A DNA stretch of 27,144 bases from Methylococcaceae bacterium UBA1147 (GTDB lineage: Bacteria; Pseudomonadota; Gammaproteobacteria; Methylococcales; UBA1147), in the NCBI GenBank assembly GCA_002311315.1, contig DBZZ01000022.1:2312-29455 (forward strand). Direction: 5' to 3'. Positions within the stretch are counted from its first letter, which is position 1, and each line of letters starts with the position of its first letter. The notes under the pieces were generated by a model that did no database searches, was not told where the DNA came from, and saw nothing but the letters and a program-made list of their open reading frames with translations. The translations under genes and the position numbers were made by a program. Below, in pieces: positions 16,357 to 23,018 of this stretch.

Positions 16357-16989
16357 ATGACATCCCGCCGTACCCGTCATCGGCTTGTGCAGCGTCTGAA
16401 AGATCAGGGGATCCGGAATGCTGCGCTACTCGCTATAATCGGAAATACACCGAGGCACATCTTCGTCGATGAAGCCCTAGCGGTTCGTGCCTACGATGAC
16501 ACGGCTTTGCCGATTGGTCACAGCCAGACGATTTCGCAGCCGTACATGGTGGCACGGATGACCGAACTGCTGCTTGAAAACGGAATGCCGCGAAAAGTGC
16601 TTGAAGTGGGTACGGGATCGGGATACCAGACTGCGGTGCTTGCCCAATTGGTTGAAAAACTGTATACGGTCGAACGCATTCTTCCCCTGATGCAGCGTGC
16701 GCGCCAGTGCCTGCATGAACTTCGCCTGCACAACGTCAGTTACCGGCACAGCGACGGTGGCTGGGGTAGAAAGGAGTACGCGCCCTACGACGGTATCCTG
16801 GTGACGGCTGCGCCGGAGGAAATTCCGCTCATGCTGCTGGAACAACTGACGACCGGTGGGGTCATGGTGATCCCGGTCGGGAGCGGTGATCAGCAATCCT
16901 TGCAACGAATTACAAAAACCGACAAGGGGTGCGAGCTCGAGGAAATCGAGCCGGTCCGCTTCGTACCCCTCGTTCCAGGGAGATTCTGA
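16357..16989 (+). CDS. pcm: Protein-L-isoaspartate O-methyltransferase
   Basis: Pcm uses SAM to methylate L-isoaspartyl residues in aged proteins and so starts their repair. The 210 residues contain PIGHSQTISQPYMVARM, the SAM-binding EVGTGSGYQTAVLAQL, YTVER and ILVTAAPEEIP. The start is ATG 16357, with GAGGG about 8 nt upstream. An upstream in-frame TTG at 16306 lies within surE and adds residues not seen in the family. The YqaA-type gene starts 3 nt after the stop. Confidence 0.96.
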   Translation: MTSRRTRHRLVQRLKDQGIRNAALLAIIGNTPRHIFVDEALAVRAYDDTALPIGHSQTISQPYMVARMTELLLENGMPRKVLEVGTGSGYQTAVLAQLVEKLYTVERILPLMQRARQCLHELRLHNVSYRHSDGGWGRKEYAPYDGILVTAAPEEIPLMLLEQLTTGGVMVIPVGSGDQQSLQRITKTDKGCELEEIEPVRFVPLVPGRF

Positions 16990-16991
16990 TC

Positions 16992-17567
16992 TTGTTTTCT
17001 TACCTTTATAAAAAGGCGCTTGGCTGGGCGCGTCACCGGCACGCTGTTCGTTACCTCTCGATACTGAGTTTCTCGGAGTCGTCGTTTTTCCCGATCCCTC
17101 CCGACATCATGCTGGCGCCTATGGCACTGGCGCGTCCGTCAAGGGCGTTCTACTTTGCCCTGGTGGCCACGTTCGCTTCGGTTCTTGGAGGGGTGTTTGG
17201 CTACCTGATCGGGCAATTCGCATTCGATGTTATAGAACCGTGGCTGCACCAATTTCATTACTGGGAGAAGTACCTACTAGCCCGGACCTGGTTCGATGAA
17301 TGGGGTTTCTGGACGGTTCTGATTGCCGGTTTTTCCCCAATTCCGTATAAGGTTTTCACCATCGCGGCAGGTACCCTTTCAATGCCGCTGGCTCCCTTTG
17401 TTTTTGCTTCGCTCATCGGTCGGGGCGCGCGTTTCTTCCTGGTATCCTCTCTGCTGGCATGGGGCGGGGAACGGCTCGAAAAAATGCTGTATGTCTACGT
17501 GAACCGAATCGGTTGGGCCACCGTGGCTATGGTTGGAATCGGAGTCTTGGGCTACAAGTTCGTCTGA
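16992..17567 (+). CDS. YqaA/DedA-like (VTT/SNARE-associated) inner membrane protein
   Basis: A 191-residue membrane protein with the YqaA pattern: LSFSESSFFPIPPDIMLAPMALA near residues 25-45, a glycine-rich helix SVLGGVFGYLIGQFAFD, then GFSPIPYKVFTIAAG and a C-terminal helix. Related DedA-superfamily proteins are thought to help move lipids across the membrane; a specific role is not shown here. The start is TTG 16992, with GGGAG 8 nt upstream, giving MFSYLYKKALGWARHR. A yqaA homologue behind pcm is common in gammaproteobacteria, often before nlpD and rpoS; neither of those follows here. Confidence 0.88.
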   Translation: MFSYLYKKALGWARHRHAVRYLSILSFSESSFFPIPPDIMLAPMALARPSRAFYFALVATFASVLGGVFGYLIGQFAFDVIEPWLHQFHYWEKYLLARTWFDEWGFWTVLIAGFSPIPYKVFTIAAGTLSMPLAPFVFASLIGRGARFFLVSSLLAWGGERLEKMLYVYVNRIGWATVAMVGIGVLGYKFV

Positions 17568-17696
17568 CAGGCGCTGTAGTGTGAGCCTGTTACAATTCCG
17601 ATGTCGAGATCAGTCTGACCACACCCAGGTTCTCACCGGCCAATCTTTGTCGACAGCGGCCAGGGTTTCCGGCTTCTGAATTCATCCCGCTTTCCC

Positions 17697-18059
17697 ATGT
17701 CTAAGCCCGGGTGTCCTGCAAAGGGGGCTTATGGGGGCACGTGGATCTTTGCCCACCGAGGTGCCAGCGGCGAATTTCTCGAAAACACGCGGGGTGTATT
17801 TGCTTGGGCTGTTGGTTCTCAACCGTAATCCGAGCTTTAAGTTCAGCTTCATCGAACAATACCTAGATCAATGCTCGTTTTTATACGGTCATGGTTTTCC
17901 CATCGATGGTCTTGACGAAGTGGTCTGCAGCTTGATGCGCCGACACGGCAAAAGCATACTGTCTGCAATGCCGGCACCCAAATCTGCTAGATCCTGGACT
18001 AGGGAGTGAATGCCCTGATGACGGATTTTCCGGCAAAGGCAATCGAATTGCGGGGCTGA
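17697..18059 (+). pseudogene. Glycerophosphodiester phosphodiesterase (GDPD) remnant
   Basis: The frame from ATG 17697 encodes 43 residues containing FAHRGASGEFLENTRGVF, the unmistakable GDPD N terminus with the HR and E-N-T catalytic motifs, and stops at TAA 17826. The 3' part again reads as GDPD: IDGLDEVVCSLMRRHGKSIL in the +1 frame, then TVCNAGTQIC-stop-ILD-stop-GVNALMTDFPAKAIELRG in the original frame, ending at TGA 18057. GDPD proteins normally end with a TVND...LLDLGVDGIITDxP segment like this. The whole remnant covers about 120 codons of an expected 230-250. The middle with the IELDV and HD motifs is missing. At least one frameshift and three in-frame stops make it non-functional. A 92-codon open frame at 17731-18009 is a chance product of this decay. 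Confidence 0.85.
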
Positions 18060-18092
18060 GTCAGGCCACCGCACCGCAGCGGTAGTTGAGAG

Positions 18093-19295
18093 ATGTGGAA
18101 ACTCCTGAAAAACCGTTTTCTTAATTCATCCATCGACAATGCGCAGTTGGACCGGCAACTCGCCGATGTTTTTCGGGAGTTGCCGGCCCCGGTATTCTGG
18201 TTGCTTGGCAAGACGCAGTCGGGAAAAACAGCGATTGTTCATGCCCTGACAGGAGATGAAAGGGCCTGTATCGGTGATGGTTTCGAGTCATGCACCCGTT
18301 ACTCGCGGGTCTATCATTTTCCGGACGCCGGAAATTGCCTCATGCGCTTTCTCGATACCCGGGGTCTTGGCGAGGTCGATTACGACGCAAAGGAGGATAT
18401 CGAGCTGTTTTCACGACAGGCGCATGTACTGATCCTTGTCATGAAGGCGATGGACCAGGCACAAAAACCATTGATTGATTCGCTGCAGCCGATCCTCAAA
18501 CAGCGTCCGGAGTGGCCGGTGGTTGTGGCCCAAACGTGCCTGCACGAAGGTTATGAGCGGCCGACCGACCCGCATGTTGAACCCTATCCTTTTCAGAGTC
18601 CCGGGACCCCTGGAGAAATACCGCAGGGGCTTGCCAGATCGCTTCATCGGCAAAGGGAACTGATTCGAGGTGCGGGCATTGACGCGTTTTTCGTACCGAT
18701 TGACTTTACCCGGGCCGAAGACGGCTATGAACATGTGTTTTACGGTCTGGAAGATTTCTGGAATGTGCTGGAACAGGCCCTGCCGCAAGGCGTTGGTGTT
18801 TTGCTGCGTGATGCGGGCCAGGCGCGTAAACGGATTCATGATCTTTATCATTCAACGGTCCATCCCCATATCGTCAGTCATTCGGTCGCCGCAGGCATGG
18901 CCGGGGCGGTTCCGCTACCGCTGGTTGATACACCGCTGGTGGTCGCTATCCAGCTGAAACTGTTCCGGGTCATTGCTGGGGTCTATGGTCAGCCCCTGAA
19001 TCGGGAAAGGTTACAGGATATCGGCGGAGCATTGGGGGTTGGTTTCGTCAGCAACCTAGGGAAACGGCAGGTTCTGAAGATGATACCGGCTTACGGGGCT
19101 GCGGCAGCGTCGGTGCTGACTGCGGCAACAACCTACGCCCTTGGGAAAACACTGGATCTTTATTTCAGCCACGTGCTGCAAGGCGGGGTACGGAGTCGTT
19201 CACTCTACAGGGAGGTCTACAGCGAACAACTCGAGCAGGGCAAGGAATTACTGAAGGGGTACGTCAAGAGCGGCAGGATGTGCAAGAATGCCTGA
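18093..19295 (+). CDS. GTPase with DUF697-like C-terminal domain
   Basis: A 400-residue P-loop GTPase of the TRAFAC/Era-like type. The Walker A is GKTQSGKT (residues 39-46) and the G3 motif is DTRG (88-91). The usual G4 motif NKxD/TKxD is not evident; the expected place holds QTCLH (147-151), so nucleotide specificity may be altered. Residues about 262-300 form Gly/Ala-rich helices (VSHSVAAGMAGAVPLPLVDTPLVV), with a further GAAAASVLTAATTYALG segment near 345. Both resemble DUF697 domains and could touch the membrane. The start ATG 18093 has GAG just upstream. Its neighbour is another GTPase gene 85 nt downstream, which suggests that the pair works together. Function unknown. Confidence 0.8.
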   Translation: MWKLLKNRFLNSSIDNAQLDRQLADVFRELPAPVFWLLGKTQSGKTAIVHALTGDERACIGDGFESCTRYSRVYHFPDAGNCLMRFLDTRGLGEVDYDAKEDIELFSRQAHVLILVMKAMDQAQKPLIDSLQPILKQRPEWPVVVAQTCLHEGYERPTDPHVEPYPFQSPGTPGEIPQGLARSLHRQRELIRGAGIDAFFVPIDFTRAEDGYEHVFYGLEDFWNVLEQALPQGVGVLLRDAGQARKRIHDLYHSTVHPHIVSHSVAAGMAGAVPLPLVDTPLVVAIQLKLFRVIAGVYGQPLNRERLQDIGGALGVGFVSNLGKRQVLKMIPAYGAAAASVLTAATTYALGKTLDLYFSHVLQGGVRSRSLYREVYSEQLEQGKELLKGYVKSGRMCKNA

Positions 19296-19380
19296 CAGCG
19301 TGGACGGCCGTTCCAGTGACCAGCGTTTCCCGGCTGATCACCCGTCCGATTTACTGCATATGAACTGGCAGGCAAGTTAG

Positions 19381-20943
19381 ATGCAGCGTATTCGCCAGAG
19401 GATGGTTGTTGCCAGTTTATTTCTTTTGGGGGGACTGCCCTGGGTACTACTGTTGATTGTCGGGTTCCTCTGGTTATGGCAGGAACAATGGTTGTTTCAC
19501 TGGTTGGGCGTCGTGCTTGTGACCTCGTTGTTGTCCTGGATTGCTGCCCGCCAGTTCCGGGCCATGGTGGCGCGTCCGGGGATTCCAGTGCCTCTTCATG
19601 CCAACCCATCGCCCAATTGGTCCTCTACCCAGCAAGAGGCTTGGGCGAGCGTGGAATTGGTTTGCCGGCGTATCGAGAAACAACGGCCGGTACTGGAAGA
19701 CTGGGATGCCTACCTGGCTCTGTTTCAGGAAACGGTGGAAACGGTAGCCCGGCACTTTCATCCTGAACAGGAGCAGCCATTTTTGGAGATGAGGATTCCG
19801 GACCTCCTGAGAATTGTCGAATTGCTTTCACGCGATCTCCGGGTCTTGGCTGCGGAACATGTACCGGGTAGCCACGTGGTGACCATTAACGACGTGGTTA
19901 AGGGACGTAAGATGGTCGGGCAGATGCAGAAAATCTACAACTGGTACCGGGTAGCTGGGTTTGCAGTGTCCCCGGTTACAGCGATCGTGAACGAAGTTCG
20001 TCATCGCGTTAGCGGCGATACCGCTTCTCTGGTCTATCGGGAAATCAGGCTGTACATCACGACTGCCTGTATTCGCAAGGTGGGTTTTTACGCAATACGC
20101 CTGTACAGCGGTGAACTAGATTTTGACGCGGGCCAGACGGACACTTACCTTAGTGTCGAGTCGGACAGGGACCTGTCCAGAGTTCGCGAGAGGGAACAGG
20201 AAATGGCGCGCGAACCCCTACGTATCGTAGTGGCAGGGCAGACTGGCAGCGGCAAGTCCAGCCTGATCAATGTCTTATTCGGCGAATTGAAGGCGGCCAC
20301 GGATGTGCTGCCGACCACCATGCAGATCCAGCCCTTTGTGCTTGAGAGAGACGGGCTTCCCGATGCCATCATCGTTGATTCGGCCGGATACGGGGACAGT
20401 GAGGCCAGTGCTTCTTCGCTGCCTGAACTAGAGGGTGTTCTGGATGAAGCTGATCTTTTACTGCTGGTCTGCGCGGCCACCCATGCGGCACGGGATGCGG
20501 ACCGAAAGTTCCTGCAATTGCTGCGCCATCGGTTCCGGGAAAAGAATCGCCAATGTCCAGAATGCATTGTAGCCCTGAGCCAGGTTGACCGCTTGCGCCC
20601 GTTCCGGGAATGGAACCCGCCGTATTGTCTTGATCCGCCGCAGGGAAAAAAGGCCGACCACATCAGGACTGCAATCGAAGCTGTGGCTCGGGACCTTTCC
20701 GTGGAGGTGGAGCAGGTGGTTCCGTTGAATCTTGCTGATGGCTACAACGTCGAGGAAAGCCTGGTCCCGGTCATCCTCAGGCACCTGCCTGCTGCAAGGC
20801 GCCACCAGTATCTGAGGTGTCTGAAATCATTCCACGAAGAAAAGTACTGGAAAGATGTCTGGCGCCAGAGCCGGTCAGCAGGTTTGCTGATGGTGACGTC
20901 GGGTAGTAACTGGTTGAAAAAGAAGTGGGGGAGAGGGGGCTGA
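19381..20943 (+). CDS. Membrane-anchored GTPase
   Basis: A 520-residue protein with two N-terminal transmembrane helices (about 9-33 and 38-56). A long helical linker (80-270) precedes a C-terminal GTPase domain. Walker A is GQTGSGKS (286-293), G3 is DSAGYGD (333-339), and SQVD (400-403) stands at the G4 position in place of N/TKxD. The C terminus ends in a basic stretch, NWLKKKWGRGG. It is probably held at the inner membrane with its G domain in the cytoplasm. It resembles dynamin- or Era-like bacterial GTPases of unknown role. ATG 19381 has only a weak GGCAGG ribosome site. It pairs with the preceding DUF697-like GTPase. Confidence 0.8.
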   Translation: MQRIRQRMVVASLFLLGGLPWVLLLIVGFLWLWQEQWLFHWLGVVLVTSLLSWIAARQFRAMVARPGIPVPLHANPSPNWSSTQQEAWASVELVCRRIEKQRPVLEDWDAYLALFQETVETVARHFHPEQEQPFLEMRIPDLLRIVELLSRDLRVLAAEHVPGSHVVTINDVVKGRKMVGQMQKIYNWYRVAGFAVSPVTAIVNEVRHRVSGDTASLVYREIRLYITTACIRKVGFYAIRLYSGELDFDAGQTDTYLSVESDRDLSRVREREQEMAREPLRIVVAGQTGSGKSSLINVLFGELKAATDVLPTTMQIQPFVLERDGLPDAIIVDSAGYGDSEASASSLPELEGVLDEADLLLLVCAATHAARDADRKFLQLLRHRFREKNRQCPECIVALSQVDRLRPFREWNPPYCLDPPQGKKADHIRTAIEAVARDLSVEVEQVVPLNLADGYNVEESLVPVILRHLPAARRHQYLRCLKSFHEEKYWKDVWRQSRSAGLLMVTSGSNWLKKKWGRGG

Positions 20944-20978
20944 ACGAAAATTGATGGGAGTGTGTCCAGATTGCCCTT

Positions 20979-21027
20979 AGATCCTCCAAGCCCGGACCGT
21001 GCTTTCGGGTGCCCGGGTCCCGGATCT
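20979..21027. other. Nested hairpin between convergent genes
   Basis: AGATCC (20979-20984) pairs with GGATCT (21022-21027), and within it CCCGG (20991-20995) with CCGGG (21013-21017). It sits midway between the stop of the membrane GTPase and that of the convergent small membrane protein. Neither side has a T-run, so its role as a terminator is uncertain. Confidence 0.4.
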
Positions 21028-21062
21028 CCTCTATGTCTCAGAAAATGGTTTTAGCGGGCGGC

Positions 21063-21401
21063 CTACTGTTGCGGCCACCAGGAATAGAAATGTACTGTAA
21101 TGACACAGACATAGCAGATTTGCGTTAGCGCCAGGATCCATTTATGCCGTTCCCAGACAAAGAAAAGGGCAAACATGAAAGCCGAGATCGAAAGCGCCAT
21201 GACGCCACTGATCACCCAGACATTGTGCGCTCCAGCCAGGGAAAAGGCTTCTGCACCCAGGAATAGAACTCCCAGCACTGCAAGAATCCAGTAGCGCGGT
21301 AAGCAGACATTGCAGGACCTGATGGGAACCAACAGTTCCTTGTCTCTTAGTACGAGGAATGAGGCCAGAAGAAACAGAGCCAGATACAAAAGAGACACCA
21401 T
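21063..21401 (-). CDS. Small four-helix membrane protein, unknown function
   Basis: A 112-residue protein with four hydrophobic helices at about 1-18, 36-56, 60-83 and 88-108. A short loop holds a CNVC pair (30-33), and the tail is HFYSWWPQQ. The start ATG 21401 is supported by GAGGTGA a few bases upstream, the best ribosome site in this part of the window. An open frame continues upstream to 21713, but that part is not protein-like. I do not recognise the family. It converges with the GTPase gene and diverges from the lipoprotein gene. Confidence 0.65.
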   Translation of the reverse strand: MVSLLYLALFLLASFLVLRDKELLVPIRSCNVCLPRYWILAVLGVLFLGAEAFSLAGAHNVWVISGVMALSISAFMFALFFVWERHKWILALTQICYVCVITVHFYSWWPQQ

Positions 21402-21705
21402 AATCACCTCAAGTTTTCGACAGTTCTCCGTGATATCTTCTTCGACCCTACTCCCATTCGTTCTTACTCGCAAGCCCTCCCTGTGGGCAGTAAAATTCGA
21501 TCTGACGCACGGATTGACGGCTAAAATGAGAATCATTAAGCTCGGTTCCATCTGCGCCGCTAGATGGCCGGTGACCTTGGCCTCTGCGGGGCTTGGCATC
21601 GTGATGTTCGGTGTGTGTCTCACTGCATAATAATCCGGATACACGCTTCCTGAAAATGAGGATGGGCTCTTGATCCTGGCTGACGGTTCACCGGAGTGTT
21701 TCATC
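21402..21705. other. Intergenic region with Fur-box-like element
   Basis: This 304-nt gap separates the divergent small membrane protein and lipoprotein genes. It holds a Fur-box-like sequence (21522-21540), a TTGACG hexamer at 21514-21519 and a 34-codon open frame (21526-21630). That frame would encode a short peptide with one hydrophobic stretch (PVTLASAGLGIVMFG); it has no clear ribosome site, so I do not call it as a gene. Confidence 0.45.
21522..21540. promoter_or_regulatory. Candidate Fur box
   Basis: TAAAATGAGAATCATTAAG matches the classic 19-bp Fur consensus GATAATGATAATCATTATC at 14 positions, with the core AATGAgAATCATT nearly perfect. It lies just after a TTGACG, where bound Fur would block a promoter. 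Either the lipoprotein gene (+) or the small membrane protein gene (-) could be the target. Confidence 0.5.
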
Positions 21706-22035
21706 ATGAACAAATCGTGTTTGGCATTCGTATCCTTACTGGGTCTGTCGGCCTGCGACCTCGGCGGAACCCCTGACTATGATCGTAGAGTCATTACCGG
21801 AAATTCGGTCTACTCTGACTGGAAGGTAACCCGCAGCGAGGCGCAGCAGGCTGCCCATACGGATCTAGAGCGCTATGCCAAGAACGAATGTCGTCGGGCG
21901 ATTTCCAACGGCTGGTCGCTGGAGAAGATCAGGAACCATGGTGAGATGAACTGCGAACAAACGGACAATGGGAATCACTGCCGGAAAAAGAACGTCGAAC
22001 TCGAGTGTATGCAGATCGCCGAATTTTTTCCGTAG
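21706..22035 (+). CDS. Small lipoprotein with four conserved-looking cysteines
   Basis: A 109-residue predicted lipoprotein. The signal peptide MNKSCLAFVSLLGLSAC ends in the lipobox LSAC with Cys17 as the lipid-bearing residue, followed by Asp18, which in E. coli rules would retain it in the inner membrane. The mature part is polar and helical, with four cysteines (62, 83, 92, 101) that could form two disulphides in the periplasm. ATG 21706 has GGAG at 21693-21696. I do not recognise the family. It lies downstream of the candidate Fur box. Confidence 0.75.
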   Translation: MNKSCLAFVSLLGLSACDLGGTPDYDRRVITGNSVYSDWKVTRSEAQQAAHTDLERYAKNECRRAISNGWSLEKIRNHGEMNCEQTDNGNHCRKKNVELECMQIAEFFP

Positions 22036-22152
22036 AGCACTGCATTGGCTTCTGATCTGTTGCGGCGGTGCCCGTATTGCGGGGAGGTTGTTTAGTCTGG
22101 GACGGCCGGTCCGGTTACACCTGATTCGGGATACTGCGAGTCTGTCGGCAAT

Positions 22153-22812
22153 CTAGCGATTGAATCGTCCGTGCTGCAGGAATGCCATCACCTGGCCGAT
22201 GGTTGCAGATGAACGCATGATCAGGGTATGTCCGCAACGGACCACCATGAAATCTTGCATTTCCTCGAGCCTTGCGCTTTGCACCGAAACCTTGCCGTCG
22301 TTGGGGCCTCGGAACAGATTGGAGAACCAGGGGTCGGAACTAACGTCACCGGCGATGACGCCGGTTTCGCAGTCGATCCTGCCGAGCTGGTTCGGCAGGC
22401 TCGCGGCCTCGGTTCCTAGATGCAGCGCGGCTGGCCCGAATAGCCGCCTGAATAAACGGAATTTCTTCAGGCAATCGACCACCTCGCTGCCATGATTGGG
22501 CGGACTAATCATCACGACCCGGCTACCTGTCGGGAGATGATGATTTTGCAGGTAGAAGCGGACCAGGATGGCTCCCATGGAATGGGTTACGACATGGATT
22601 CTGTGTGCCTCGTGCGTCTCGCAATGAATAACCGCCGGAATAAGATAACCGTTGACGAGTTCGTGCATCGAACGCCGGGTTGATGGATAGTCTCGGTTCA
22701 GAACGGAATACCCAAGTGATTCGAGCTTTCGTGCCAGACGGTTCATTGAAAACCGGGTTCGTCCCAGCCCGTGAAGCAGGATTACGAATTCACCATCAGT
22801 GGGTTTTTTCAT
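22153..22812 (-). CDS. Alpha/beta hydrolase (putative lipase/esterase)
   Basis: A 219-residue single-domain alpha/beta hydrolase. The oxyanion-hole strand is FVILLHGLGR (residues 9-18), and the nucleophile elbow THSMG holds Ser78. The likely acid is Asp172 in GPNDGKV and the likely base is His195 in CGHTLIM. The SPPNHGSEV stretch is typical of lipase-like members such as triacylglycerol lipase relatives. No signal peptide is visible, so it is probably cytoplasmic. The start ATG 22812 has GGAAAC upstream. The open frame extends to 22926, but those 38 residues run into the divergent promoter region and do not match the family start. Substrate unknown; the neighbour aas suggests lipid. Confidence 0.85.
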   Translation of the reverse strand: MKKPTDGEFVILLHGLGRTRFSMNRLARKLESLGYSVLNRDYPSTRRSMHELVNGYLIPAVIHCETHEAHRIHVVTHSMGAILVRFYLQNHHLPTGSRVVMISPPNHGSEVVDCLKKFRLFRRLFGPAALHLGTEAASLPNQLGRIDCETGVIAGDVSSDPWFSNLFRGPNDGKVSVQSARLEEMQDFMVVRCGHTLIMRSSATIGQVMAFLQHGRFNR

Positions 22813-22842
22813 CTTGTTTCCGGACGCAGGGGTATACGTGGA

Positions 22843-22848
22843 TATAAT
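22843..22848 (+). promoter_or_regulatory. Candidate -10 of aas
   Basis: A perfect TATAAT within GGATATAATCTG in the divergent gap between the hydrolase and aas genes. No clear -35 is visible and the leader would be about 165 nt, so this is tentative. Confidence 0.35.
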
Positions 22849-23018
22849 CTGCGGCGATACTTGTTTGTGGAACTTCCGGATTGTTGCACGAAAACACTCG
22901 CATGTGGGAATCCGGATGGCGGGCATCGATTGTCCGAATCACCCGGTGACAGCAACGGGCCAGGTTCCCTTACTGGCGACAAAACAACCCGTAATCCCAG
23001 GAAAAATCTGGATATGCC

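Noticed and set aside
17731..18009. A 92-codon open frame as an independent gene
   Set aside because: Its first half is out of frame with the clear GDPD N terminus, and its second half matches GDPD only in part. It is a by-product of pseudogene decay.
21402..21713. N-terminal extension of the small membrane protein to 216 residues
   Set aside because: The extra part is not protein-like, and the strong GAGGTGA site lies at ATG 21401.
22036..22152. Terminator between the lipoprotein and the hydrolase gene
   Set aside because: The 117-nt convergent gap has no stem followed by a T-run on either strand.
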